From Alphaproteobacteria bacterium UBA2723 (GTDB lineage Bacteria > Pseudomonadota > Alphaproteobacteria > RF32 > CAG-239), in the NCBI GenBank assembly GCA_002353835.1, contig DEKL01000040.1:1153-14671 (forward strand): a stretch of 13,519 bases of DNA, written 5' to 3'. Shown here one piece after another: positions 1 through 7,200 of the stretch; position 1 is the stretch's first letter; every line of letters starts with the position of its first letter. A model generated the notes under the pieces. It was not told where the DNA came from. It made no database searches and worked only from the letters and a program-made list of their open reading frames with translations. The translations under genes were made by a program, and so were the position numbers.

Positions 1-30
1 GGGATAAAATTTGTATTTTGAGGGCTTAAA

Positions 31-1566
31 GTGGAAGAACTGGAACAAAACGCACTGAATTTACTTAAAAACAGAGAATATGATAAAGCTGCCAAAATTT
101 ATCTGCAATTGGCAATGGCTCATACAGATGATGAAAAATTTTTAATTGCCGCCGCCAGTTGTTACGATAATATGGGGGATAAAAAAATGGCTCTCAGCCT
201 TTATAAAAAGGCTTTGGGTATTAACGCACAGTCTTTAACCGCTCTGCTTAATTCGGCAACGATTTTATATGAGCTTAAACGCTATGATAAAGTTATTCCC
301 TTGGCTGAGCGGGTTCTTGCTTTGCAAAATGACAACTTTTCCGCATTGATGAATTTGGGAAATGCTTATTATGCTCTGGAGCGCTATGATACAGCTCTTG
401 AGCTTTATGAAAAAATGTATAAAATTAATCCGCAGTCTTACAATGCCATCCTAAATATTGCCAATACCTGCTATAATTTGGGGCAATTTATTCGCGCCAT
501 AGAATTTGCAACTTTAGCGATTGATAAAAGACCGATGAGCGCCGAACCCTATATTATTGCCGGTAATTCTTATATTGAACTTGCTAGAAACGAGGAAGCA
601 ACAAGTTGCCTTAAAAAAGCGGCGGAAATTGCTCCGACTTCCGATTGGCTTTGTAATTCTATCGCTAATTTGTTTCAAAAAATGGGGAATTGGAAACAAT
701 GCCTGCATTACGCATGGAAAGCTATCGCCTTAAAGGGACCGCATGTGACGTTGGATGACCAAATCAATTTTGCATATTTCCTTTATGAGGTCTCGGAAGA
801 AACGCAAAATCACGAATTGGTGGAGAAATATCTCACTCGTTGGGAAGAAATGTTTCCGGATAATACAATTATTCACCATACCTGTTCGGCACTTCGTAAT
901 GTGCAAGATGTTTCCATGATGGATTTAACCTATGTAAAAGGCTTGTTTGACGGTTTTGCCCCTTCTTTTGATGATATCTTAGGAGAACTGGATTACAAAG
1001 TGCCGCAACTGATTGCCGAAAATCTTAAGAATCACCTTAAAACCAAACTCTTTAAAAAACGGCGTATCTTGGATTTGGGGTGCGGTACCGGTCTTTGTAC
1101 GGAGGCACTTAAACAATATTTTCCCAACGAGGAATTTTATGGGGTTGATATTTCCGATAAAATGCTTGAAGTTGCCGAAAATAAAGGAATTTATCAAGAA
1201 CTTTATGCCGGCGATATCATCAGTTTCTTAAAAACTAATCAGCAACTTTTCCATGCGGTTGTTGCCGGTGATGTGTTTACTTATATCGGTGAATTGAAAC
1301 CGCTGTTCCACGTATTAACTCCCGCTGTTAAATTTAACGGATTCTTGGTGTTTTCAATTTCTAAAAATATGGTCAATAACAGTGATTATTTCTTAATGCC
1401 TTCCGGACGTTTCGTGCACACGATTAACTACGTTTTCAGGCTTTTGAAATATTGCGGGTTTAAGGTTTTATCCGCGGAAGAAACCACTTTACGTCACGAA
1501 GGAGCACGCGAAGTAAAGGGGTATGTGATTGTGGCTCAGAAAGAAATCGAAGTCGTCTTTGAATAG
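31..1566 (+). CDS. TPR-repeat protein with C-terminal SAM-dependent methyltransferase
   Basis: This 511-aa protein has tandem tetratricopeptide repeats over about residues 4-235; several carry typical spacing such as ALMNLGNAYYALERYDTALELY near 105-126. A class I methyltransferase domain follows. Motif I is ILDLGCGTG (346-354) and the acidic loop is GVDIS (371-375). The linker LFDGFAPSFDDIL (305-317) followed by LDYKVP resembles the segment that joins TPRs to the methyltransferase in this protein class. The TPRs probably bind a protein partner and the C-terminus transfers a methyl group from SAM; the substrate cannot be read from sequence. No signal peptide, so cytoplasmic. The start is GTG, the only good choice: an in-frame TGA lies at 19-21 and a GAGGG ribosome site at about 20-24. 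The TAG stop lies inside the left arm of an inverted repeat (1561-1581). No hairpin terminator immediately follows. Family is clear, role is not. Confidence 0.87.
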   Translation: MEELEQNALNLLKNREYDKAAKIYLQLAMAHTDDEKFLIAAASCYDNMGDKKMALSLYKKALGINAQSLTALLNSATILYELKRYDKVIPLAERVLALQNDNFSALMNLGNAYYALERYDTALELYEKMYKINPQSYNAILNIANTCYNLGQFIRAIEFATLAIDKRPMSAEPYIIAGNSYIELARNEEATSCLKKAAEIAPTSDWLCNSIANLFQKMGNWKQCLHYAWKAIALKGPHVTLDDQINFAYFLYEVSEETQNHELVEKYLTRWEEMFPDNTIIHHTCSALRNVQDVSMMDLTYVKGLFDGFAPSFDDILGELDYKVPQLIAENLKNHLKTKLFKKRRILDLGCGTGLCTEALKQYFPNEEFYGVDISDKMLEVAENKGIYQELYAGDIISFLKTNQQLFHAVVAGDVFTYIGELKPLFHVLTPAVKFNGFLVFSISKNMVNNSDYFLMPSGRFVHTINYVFRLLKYCGFKVLSAEETTLRHEGAREVKGYVIVAQKEIEVVFE

Positions 1567-1700
1567 GGGATTTTTTTGTGATTGACCTCTGAAATGGAAG
1601 CCTCACGTCGTCGCGTCGTGGGCAACTTGTTGCCTTCTACTTGTACGCTCTGCGCCTTGGTGGACTTCCGCGGCTATTTCGCAAAAAAATCCGCCTATTC
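1561..1700. repeat. 140-bp segment bounded by imperfect ~22-bp inverted repeats
   Basis: The left arm (1561-1581) begins GAATAGGGGA, then seven T, then GTGA. The reverse complement of the right arm (1679-1700) begins GAATAGGCGGA, then seven T, then GCGA. They differ by one inserted C and one T/C change, so about 20 positions match, seven of them in the T run. Between them lie a 14-bp palindrome GGCAACTTGTTGCC (1621-1634) and a CACG...CGTG stem (about 1604-1620). The interior looks richer in G+C than its surroundings. This resembles a small palindromic extragenic or MITE-like element, but no target-site duplication is obvious. Part of the match could come from decayed terminators that share a T tract. 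Confidence 0.45.
1662..1689. repeat. 28-bp direct repeat, copy 1
   Basis: This copy begins GGACTTCCGCGGC and ends in TTCGC plus seven A. It is identical over 28 bp to the copy at 1769-1796. It is followed at once by TCC and a hairpin (1691-1708). On the minus strand it therefore reads as hairpin, T tract, GCGAAATAGCCGCGG. Confidence 0.85.
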
Positions 1701-1708
1701 GGGGGCGG
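1691..1708 (-). terminator. terminator-like hairpin after first direct repeat
   Basis: CCGCC (1691-1695) pairs with GGCGG (1704-1708) across an 8-nt loop. On the minus strand it is followed by seven T (complement of 1683-1689), the shape of an intrinsic terminator. It lies beyond the main terminator of the minus-strand gene at 1839-2885, so it could serve as a backup. The stem is short. Confidence 0.45.
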
Positions 1709-1731
1709 TAAGAGGTATTCTCCAAGCCCAT

Positions 1732-1758
1732 AGCAAAACAACTAAAGTTGTTTTAGCT
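1732..1758. other. A/T-rich hairpin
   Basis: AAAACAAC (1735-1742) pairs perfectly with GTTGTTTT (1747-1754) across a TAAA loop. The stem extends through AGC and GCT if one A bulges. There is no clean T tract after it, so its terminator strength is uncertain. It lies at the end of the 55-codon ORF. Confidence 0.5.
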
Positions 1759-1768
1759 TAAAAATTTA

Positions 1769-1796
1769 GGACTTCCGCGGCTATTTCGCAAAAAAA
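1769..1796. repeat. 28-bp direct repeat, copy 2
   Basis: This is a perfect repeat of 1662-1689, offset by 107 bp. The A run continues to nine bases and passes directly into the strong terminator stem at 1797-1824. On the minus strand it lies just downstream of the terminator T tract, the same arrangement as copy 1. Confidence 0.85.
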
Positions 1797-1830
1797 AATC
1801 CCTCAAGTTTGTGCTTGAGGGATTGTGTTT
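1797..1830. terminator. strong bidirectional rho-independent terminator
   Basis: AATCCCTCAAG (1797-1807) and CTTGAGGGATT (1814-1824) form a perfect 11-bp stem with a TTTGTG loop. On the minus strand the stem is followed by a long T run (complement of the A run at 1790-1796), 15 bp past the TAA of the gene at 1839-2885; that is its main target. On the plus strand the following GTGTTTTGTT is a weaker tract that may stop read-through from the TPR-methyltransferase gene. Confidence 0.9.
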
Positions 1831-1838
1831 TGTTAAGT

Positions 1839-2885
1839 TTAGCGTCGTCTTATCGTAAAACCACCCATACTGACACTGGTGCCACGTTTTCCGGTACTAA
1901 CTGTTATACCACCGGCGCCATGTCTTCCGGCACCACCTACTGAAACAGTGGTTTGACCATGTCTGTGGCTAACGCCGATATGTCCGCCACCACGTCTGCC
2001 TAACCCGCTGACATGGAAACCAAAACCACGAGAGCTGTATTGGGCATGAAAACCAATAGCATGAGCATGTCCTATCGGGCACCAACTGCCTAAACCACCT
2101 GATAAATATTTTCTTTGTACCGATGGTGTTCTAATTTGATCTATGGTTAAAACAGCAACTTTATCATTATAAAAGTCATTTGGTACAACGTGAAATTTAG
2201 GAGATAATGCCGGTCTTCTGGTGTCATATTCTTCCAAAATGCCGCAGTATCCATGGTTTCCGGTCATAGGATTACCATAGTCTGTTACATACGGAGATAA
2301 TTCTGAAACAACCAAGATTTTGCCGGGGTGAGAGGCTTCCCAATTTTGAGCATAAGATTCCAGCGGAGAAACAGCTTGTCTTTGCTGTCTGGAAGATGAC
2401 ATTCCTTGTTGCTGAGAGGCTGATATTCTTTGTTGTTCATACGAAAAACTGGCGGTTCTCTTTTGTCCACCGAGTTTATAACGCGGTAAATCTTTTACCG
2501 GTTGCGCACCGATACCTTTTGAACCGTCTAAAACCGTACCATCAGGCATTTCCAATGCTATTGTTGATTCATTCGGATTTTGACCATTTACCCAAGTTAC
2601 ATTACCATCTTCATGGTCATTCGGAGTGGCGGCACTGGCGGCTGTCGGCGCCATACTGCCGGCTAAAGTTGCGACGGTGGCAACTTTTACGGTGGCAGAT
2701 GCCGCATGGTCTGTTACATAATCCACAGTATCTTTAGCTATCTCTTTACCTTTTTCTTTGAGCTTTTTGAGCTTTTCACCTGTTCTCTTGGCGGCAAACG
2801 CTGCTTTTGCCTTAAAGCTTCTTTTATCTTTAGTTTTAGCATCATTTTCTGTTGCTTCAACTTTTTTTACTTCTTCGTCTGACAT
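1839..2885 (-). CDS. unrecognised exported-looking protein with Gly/His-rich tail
   Basis: I do not recognise a family for this 348-aa protein. Residues 1-60 are highly charged and Lys-rich, probably helical (KLKKLKEKGKEIAKD, 38-52). An Ala/Val/Thr-rich stretch at 61-86 ends AASAATP, like the hydrophobic core and Ala-X-Ala cleavage site of a signal peptide with an unusually long N-region; it could instead be a membrane anchor. A Gln/Ser-rich linker follows (about 145-172), then a central region with the only two cysteines, C214 and C269. The tail (about 287-348) is rich in Gly, His, Ser and Arg, with alternating TVSVGG/TVSTG/SVSMGG strands, and ends RRR. The start is secured by AAGGAGG five bases upstream. 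It is monocistronic with its own promoter (2922-2950) and terminator (1797-1830). A surface or periplasmic role is inference only. Confidence 0.8.
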   Translation of the reverse strand: MSDEEVKKVEATENDAKTKDKRSFKAKAAFAAKRTGEKLKKLKEKGKEIAKDTVDYVTDHAASATVKVATVATLAGSMAPTAASAATPNDHEDGNVTWVNGQNPNESTIALEMPDGTVLDGSKGIGAQPVKDLPRYKLGGQKRTASFSYEQQRISASQQQGMSSSRQQRQAVSPLESYAQNWEASHPGKILVVSELSPYVTDYGNPMTGNHGYCGILEEYDTRRPALSPKFHVVPNDFYNDKVAVLTIDQIRTPSVQRKYLSGGLGSWCPIGHAHAIGFHAQYSSRGFGFHVSGLGRRGGGHIGVSHRHGQTTVSVGGAGRHGAGGITVSTGKRGTSVSMGGFTIRRR

Positions 2886-2890
2886 GGTAG

Positions 2891-2897
2891 CCTCCTT
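2891..2897 (-). promoter_or_regulatory. ribosome binding site AAGGAGG
   Basis: A full-consensus AAGGAGG on the minus strand ends five bases before the ATG at 2883-2885. It fixes the start and suggests efficient translation. Confidence 0.85.
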
Positions 2898-2921
2898 GGT
2901 TTGATGTCATCTTATGGTCAC

Positions 2922-2950
2922 ATTGTACCATGTTTTTGATAATGTGGCAA
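2922..2950 (-). promoter_or_regulatory. sigma70-type promoter for the Gly/His-rich protein gene
   Basis: Read on the minus strand, -35 TTGCCA (2945-2950), a 17-bp spacer and -10 TACAAT (2922-2927). The predicted start of transcription is about 30 nt upstream of the ATG at 2885. The motif match and the optimal spacing make this convincing. Confidence 0.75.
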
Positions 2951-3070
2951 CACTTTTTTATTACCCCTATGTCGTTTTTTTGTAATTCTTTTTTTAAGAT
3001 ATTTTAACTTTATGTTCTTATAGTAAATTAGCTTGAAAGGTGTTGATTTTAAATAAGAAAGGTAAATCTG

Positions 3071-3841
3071 ATGGCAGGTCAGGAAACGAGGGTTCTTAAT
3101 TACTGGCGCAAAAAATATTTATTACAAGTCTTGTTTGTGATGTGCGTGGCGGTGCTTGTGGTGTGGGCAGCGTTTGTTTATTTTGTTTTTTTCGGCTTTA
3201 TATTGTTAACGGTTGCTGTGGCGGTTTTGGTTGCTTATCTGATGTTAAAAGCAATTAAAGAAGATTTGCAGGTGCGCGGAGAGGGGATTATTTTAGCTCG
3301 TGCCGATACGCTTTTTAACGGCTTAAAGTTTGATTTCGGGCGCGGAGTAAGCGAAAGCGTGCTTGATGCGCAAAATGTGGTCAAAAGCTATAAATTTCGC
3401 GAATGTCATAATGTCATGAAAGGAAATGATTTTATTTTGGAAGAGGATTGGCTTTATTCACTTATTTCCGCAAAGTTCTTTTCTTTCTCACAAACGGCTT
3501 TCCAAGGTGTTGTTTTAGCGCTAAATGTTCAAACGGCGCCGGAAGGTTTGAAAGGGAAGATAGACATTTCTAAAAACAAGCCTGTTATCTCAGGCGAGCT
3601 TAACGGTTATCTGCAAAAACATCAGGCACAGGCGCATATTTTAGCACTTTTGAAATTATTTAAGGCATCTTCTGTTAAAGTGGTGGTGATGAAAGGAAAA
3701 ATTTATTTTTGGATAGGTTCGGAAACAAAGATTTTTTATCAGTTTAAGCTTTTTTCAACTAATACCATCAATGCCTTTGTCAAGCGGGTTAATGATGTTC
3801 AAAAAGAGATTGTCGGTCTTTGTGAAATGCTTAACAGGTAA
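3071..3841 (+). CDS. DUF3137-like two-TM membrane protein
   Basis: This 256-aa protein has an N-terminal membrane hairpin, TM1 about 18-40 and TM2 about 41-59, with positively charged residues before TM1 (YWRKK) and after TM2 (LKAIKED). The rest is probably cytosolic. The layout, and the segment VVKSYKFRECHNVMKGNDFILEEDW (about 103-127) in which an extended strand is followed by a G-D-F motif and an acidic E-E-D, recall DUF3137 proteins. Those commonly occur near LemA; a lemA gene lies 3.3 kb away here. The assignment comes from architecture and context, not strong motifs. The ATG has a modest AAGG-type site (about 3057-3062). I found no good promoter in 2951-3060. A separate promoter lies between this gene and the DUF4139 gene. 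Molecular function is unknown. Confidence 0.6.
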   Translation: MAGQETRVLNYWRKKYLLQVLFVMCVAVLVVWAAFVYFVFFGFILLTVAVAVLVAYLMLKAIKEDLQVRGEGIILARADTLFNGLKFDFGRGVSESVLDAQNVVKSYKFRECHNVMKGNDFILEEDWLYSLISAKFFSFSQTAFQGVVLALNVQTAPEGLKGKIDISKNKPVISGELNGYLQKHQAQAHILALLKLFKASSVKVVVMKGKIYFWIGSETKIFYQFKLFSTNTINAFVKRVNDVQKEIVGLCEMLNR

Positions 3842-3854
3842 TGCGTTTGGTCGG

Positions 3855-3883
3855 TTGACTTTGTTCGGTTTGTTTGTTATATC
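3855..3883 (+). promoter_or_regulatory. sigma70-type promoter for the DUF4139 gene
   Basis: -35 TTGACT (3855-3860), a 17-bp spacer and -10 TATATC (3878-3883), about 30 bp upstream of the ATG at 3914. A second possible -10, TATATT, lies at 3890-3895. The promoter starts 14 bp after the upstream stop, so the two plus-strand genes can be transcribed separately. Confidence 0.7.
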
Positions 3884-3902
3884 TCAAATATATTTTGATT
3901 TT

Positions 3903-3908
3903 AAGGAG
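3903..3908 (+). promoter_or_regulatory. ribosome binding site AAGGAG
   Basis: AAGGAG precedes two consecutive ATG codons at 3914 and 3917. Spacing is 5 nt to the first and 8 nt to the second. Either gives the same signal peptide minus one Met. Confidence 0.8.
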
Positions 3909-3913
3909 AATTT

Positions 3914-5377
3914 ATGATGAAAAAAACGTGGCTTTTGATGACGGTGGGTTCGCTTGTTGCTTTTAATGCATCGGCTTTAGAAACCGAGATTACAATTTAT
4001 AATCAAGATTTGGCGCTGATTAAGAAGAGTCAGAGTTTTTCCTTAAAAAGCGGGGCAAATGATGTTGTTTTTAATGAGGTTGCACAACAATTAAAGCCGG
4101 AATCCGTTTTTATTTACGGCGATAATATCCGCGTTTTAGAACAAAATTATGATTATGCCGGTATTAACTATGCCACAATGCTTAATGCTCATATCGGTAA
4201 AACGGTTAATACCGTCAGACAGGCTCCCGATAACGGCAAAAATATTTTTGAAAAAGCGGTTTTGCTTGCGGCAGACGGGGGAATACCGGTGCTTAAATTT
4301 GATTACGGGATAGAAACAAATTTTCCGGGGCGGGTACTGTTTGATAGCATACCGCCGGAGCTTAACAGTACGCCGGTGTTGATGGCTAAAATTGAAACTG
4401 CCGTTGCCGGTGCGAAAGATTTGAATTTGGCATATTTGGCGAACGGTTTTTCCTGGCAGGCCAACTATGTGGTTAATGTTAATGATGAAACGACATTATC
4501 TTTGTTAGGACGTGCGGCCATTTCTAATGATTCCGGCAGCGGTTATGATAATGTTAAAGTTAATTTGGTGGCAGGCGAGGTTAATACCGTGCGCCAATTT
4601 ATGCAACCCAGAGCGATGAAGGCAATGGGTGTTAATTTGATGATGGCAGACAGCGCTAATTCCATGGGCGCAGTGATTTCCGAGCCGATGGCGATGGATA
4701 GCTACTATATTTATAAAATTCCGGAGAATACGACGCTTAAAAACGGGCAAATGAAACAGGTATCTTTTATTAACGCGCCGAAAGTCAAATATGAAAAAGA
4801 GGGTGTGCTGAATTCGGGCATTTATTTTAATACGTCTAAAACTTATTATAAAGATGTGCACCCGAGTGTTTATTATCGCTTTATAAACCAAAAGGAAGAT
4901 GGTTTAGGAATGCCGTTGCCACAAGGAAAAATCAGTTTTTATGCGCCGGATGATAACGGTGCTTTGCAGTTTATCGGCGAAAATGTGATAGATAATAAGG
5001 CTGAGGGGCAAAAGGTTTCTCTTCAGTTAGGTAAGTTTTTTGATGTTTACGGCGAGGGTAAAATGACAGAGTTAACCAAAACCGATACGCATAAATACAG
5101 AAAACAGAAAGATGACTGCCCGACAGTTGCCGATACTTATCGCTATAAAGTGAGTTATACAACGACTAATAAGGGCAAGAAAGACGTAGAAATGGTCTTA
5201 AAGCAACCGCTTAACGGACAAACCAAGATTATTAAAGAATCTCTTCAAGGTAAGGCCGGTGACGGAAATGTTTATGAATGGCATTTTACGCTTAAGGCCG
5301 GCACAACACAACAAATTGATGTTGAGGCGGAAAATGTTATTGAACAGCGCCGTTGTGATGAGATTATTTTAGAATAA
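3914..5377 (+). CDS. DUF4139 domain-containing exported protein
   Basis: This 487-aa protein starts with a clear signal peptide: MMKK, a hydrophobic core WLLMTVGSLVAF, and likely cleavage after ASA (19-21). The mature N-terminus ETEITIYNQDLALIKKSQ matches the strand that opens DUF4139 proteins. Their hallmark motifs follow: AYLANGFSWQANYVV (173-187) and NDSGSGYDNVKVNLVAGEVN (205-224). The rest is rich in beta strand. Two cysteines near the C-terminus (about 397 and 482) could form a disulfide after export. The family is widespread and poorly characterised; some members were named mucoidy-inhibitor-like. A periplasmic or surface location is supported, but no enzymatic activity is. It has its own promoter and ends at a strong terminator shared with the converging operon. 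The family call is secure; the function is unknown. Confidence 0.88.
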   Translation: MMKKTWLLMTVGSLVAFNASALETEITIYNQDLALIKKSQSFSLKSGANDVVFNEVAQQLKPESVFIYGDNIRVLEQNYDYAGINYATMLNAHIGKTVNTVRQAPDNGKNIFEKAVLLAADGGIPVLKFDYGIETNFPGRVLFDSIPPELNSTPVLMAKIETAVAGAKDLNLAYLANGFSWQANYVVNVNDETTLSLLGRAAISNDSGSGYDNVKVNLVAGEVNTVRQFMQPRAMKAMGVNLMMADSANSMGAVISEPMAMDSYYIYKIPENTTLKNGQMKQVSFINAPKVKYEKEGVLNSGIYFNTSKTYYKDVHPSVYYRFINQKEDGLGMPLPQGKISFYAPDDNGALQFIGENVIDNKAEGQKVSLQLGKFFDVYGEGKMTELTKTDTHKYRKQKDDCPTVADTYRYKVSYTTTNKGKKDVEMVLKQPLNGQTKIIKESLQGKAGDGNVYEWHFTLKAGTTQQIDVEAENVIEQRRCDEIILE

Positions 5378-5393
5378 GTGTGCCGGAGGGGTT

Positions 5394-5431
5394 AAAAAAC
5401 GCGGGAAAGGTAAAATTTCTCGCGTTTTTTT
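5394..5431. terminator. bidirectional terminator between converging transcripts
   Basis: AAAAAACGCG (5394-5403), a G-U pair and GAAA/TTTC give about a 15-bp stem closing a 7-nt loop. Seven T follow on the plus strand, 16 bp past the DUF4139 stop. The complementary A run gives a U tract on the minus strand, 8 bp past the DUF2207 stop at 5440. It serves both genes. Confidence 0.9.
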
Positions 5432-5439
5432 GTATCTTT

Positions 5440-7200
5440 TTAGCGACCACCGCCGCCACCACCGCCGAAACCGCCGCCGGAAAAACCGCCACCGCTGCTA
5501 CCAAAACCGCTACTGCTGCCGAAACCGTCAGAACCGGAAGATGGGATGTGAATTGCATCGCGGCAACAGTGACTAAAGTTTGTGGTAAAGTTATCATGGT
5601 AGTAAACATTTCTCATTGTTTCTTGCCAAAGAGGGATGCCGAATATGGTCTTAAACTTCTTTTTCCATGCTTTTTCCAACCCTAGAGCAACCGCATAAGG
5701 AAACAGGGATTCCATATCAGCAGGGGTTAGGCGATTTTCCATCGGCATACCCGTATCGTCGGCTTGCGCTTGGGTATCTTTGGAGATGATTTGGTTTCCG
5801 GTAATTGTTTCCAAAAACATTTTAATACCGGCAATTTTTTCTTTTTGGCGCTGACCGATAATGGTCGGTTGGAACATTAAATATTTAAATACCAAAATCA
5901 GACAGACGTAAGGTAATATCAGCAATGACATCGGGAAATAGTTGATTGCCGGAAGTAAGGTGAGCGGTAGCAGGTTAAGCCAAATGATGATAACCGACAT
6001 ATAGTTTTTGTTGGCAAAATATATTAGGAGCAGGTTGATAAATAAGAAGATGCATAAATCAGAGGCGTAAAACAGCCAAACCGCCGGTAGAAACAGGCTT
6101 CCCAACAGGGTTACCAAATTTCGTTTGCGGTAATATTTTTGTTCCAGATATTTTTCTGTTTTTTTAGTCAATTTTGAGTTGTAGTGTGCTAAGTCTTCAT
6201 CCGGCTCGGAATCATAAACGGTTAAATATTTCGGATAGTTGGCGGCAAATAATCTTACTTCGGGGTTTGATTTATCAGCACTTTCCAGCGTATTGATTTC
6301 AAATCCTTTTGCTTTGGCAAATTGTCCCTTTTGCACTTCACGAACGGAAACGGCTTTTTTATATATCAGCCCCAGTATATGCAAAAACAGGCTGTTTTTC
6401 GGGGTTTTGCCGTTTTTCATAATGTAGGCACATTCCAAAGGAGACAGGTCTTTCGGCACTTCCCAATCCGGTACGATGGCACGCGGCTCGGGATCTTTGC
6501 CGAAGAAATACCAGGCAACAAGATAATAAATCAGCATGGCGGCAAAGGCTAAGATTGTCCAACGCCAAAAGGCCGGTATGGTAATATTGACCGTTCCTTT
6601 CTTAAAGGCTTGGGCTATCGTTGCTTCTTCATTAGGGTTAAGAGCGGAAAATTCAAAAGGGTTGCCCGGTTCCATATTCAAAGGGTTTTTACCTGTTTGG
6701 TAGGCATATTGGCGGACAATCTCAGTACCTTCGGGATAACTTACGGTTACGGTTGTTTTTTCTATTGGAAGCGCCCATTTGCCGGTAATGTTTAAATAAA
6801 GTTCATTATTGTCTTCGCCTTTTATCGGGCGCAGGGCATCATACATAATGTAATTTATGGTAAAGGTTGAAGTGGCAGGGGCGGGAAGGAAGTCATCATT
6901 GCCGGTATTTAAGCGGAGATAATTTCCCTTTCTTTCGGTAAACCACGGTTCCGGCTTGTTATTGCGCATAACGGAGATTATTTGGTAGCTTTCGCCTTTG
7001 GCCATGCTTAAATCCCGATAAATACCGCGACGGATGAGATTACCCTCATGATGAACGGTGATTTCTTCAACAATATCTAAACTGCTGTCCTCTTTTACAA
7101 CGATATCGCTTTGAAAAAACTTGATATATTCGGCGGCCTGCGCCGGTATGGCAAACAGAAAGAGCGTGATGAGAAATATTTTAGAGATTAACTTTAACAT
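5440..7200 (-). CDS. DUF2207 membrane protein with Gly-rich tail
   Basis: I choose the ATG at 7198-7200, giving 586 aa, because it begins a clean signal peptide (MLKLISKIFLITLFLFAIPAQA). The reading frame stays open to an ATG at 7263, but that would add 21 charged residues before the signal. The periplasmic DUF2207 domain follows, with IRRGIYRDL (about 56-64) as a family landmark. Next come a TM helix near 212-233, FFGKDPEP just after it, a cytosolic stretch with DLSPLECAYI, and a cluster of hydrophobic helices about 360-450. The end is a low-complexity Gly/Ser/Phe tail finishing in seven Gly and an Arg, common in DUF2207 and TPM-type proteins. The gene overlaps the lemA stop by 20 bp, implying coupled translation. 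LemA and DUF2207 are known genomic neighbours. Function is unknown. Confidence 0.87.
   Translation of the reverse strand: MLKLISKIFLITLFLFAIPAQAAEYIKFFQSDIVVKEDSSLDIVEEITVHHEGNLIRRGIYRDLSMAKGESYQIISVMRNNKPEPWFTERKGNYLRLNTGNDDFLPAPATSTFTINYIMYDALRPIKGEDNNELYLNITGKWALPIEKTTVTVSYPEGTEIVRQYAYQTGKNPLNMEPGNPFEFSALNPNEEATIAQAFKKGTVNITIPAFWRWTILAFAAMLIYYLVAWYFFGKDPEPRAIVPDWEVPKDLSPLECAYIMKNGKTPKNSLFLHILGLIYKKAVSVREVQKGQFAKAKGFEINTLESADKSNPEVRLFAANYPKYLTVYDSEPDEDLAHYNSKLTKKTEKYLEQKYYRKRNLVTLLGSLFLPAVWLFYASDLCIFLFINLLLIYFANKNYMSVIIIWLNLLPLTLLPAINYFPMSLLILPYVCLILVFKYLMFQPTIIGQRQKEKIAGIKMFLETITGNQIISKDTQAQADDTGMPMENRLTPADMESLFPYAVALGLEKAWKKKFKTIFGIPLWQETMRNVYYHDNFTTNFSHCCRDAIHIPSSGSDGFGSSSGFGSSGGGFSGGGFGGGGGGGR

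Larger units (their letters stand above)
1594..1761 (+). other. 55-codon ORF inside the repeat patch, coding status doubtful
   Basis: An ATG at 1594 opens 55 codons ending in TAA at 1759-1761. The product starts MEASRRRVVGNLLPSTCTLC and ends KTTKVVLA. It runs through the palindromes, the first 28-bp repeat and the right inverted-repeat arm. No Shine-Dalgarno sequence precedes the ATG (GACCTCTGAA). Part of the reading frame recurs at the second repeat copy (DFRGYFAKK). Read cautiously, it is an open frame created by a GC-richer repeat and not a proven gene. No domain is recognised and no signal peptide or membrane segment is seen. Confidence 0.25.

Noticed and set aside
1662..1796. Direct repeats as a possible CRISPR array
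   Set aside because: Only two copies with a 79-bp gap, a homopolymer end and adjacent terminator stems, and no cas genes in the window.
2396..2737. Plus-strand 113-codon frame opposite the Gly/His-rich protein gene
   Set aside because: It is antisense to a gene with a strong promoter, ribosome site and terminator. Its own start lacks a Shine-Dalgarno sequence and the product has no plausible domain.
5364..5685. Open frames on both strands, rich in Ala/Thr or Ala/Val, at the end of the DUF2207 gene
   Set aside because: They are shadows of the Gly-rich codon run (GGN/NCC repeats) encoding the DUF2207 tail. They overlap the terminator and lack ribosome sites.
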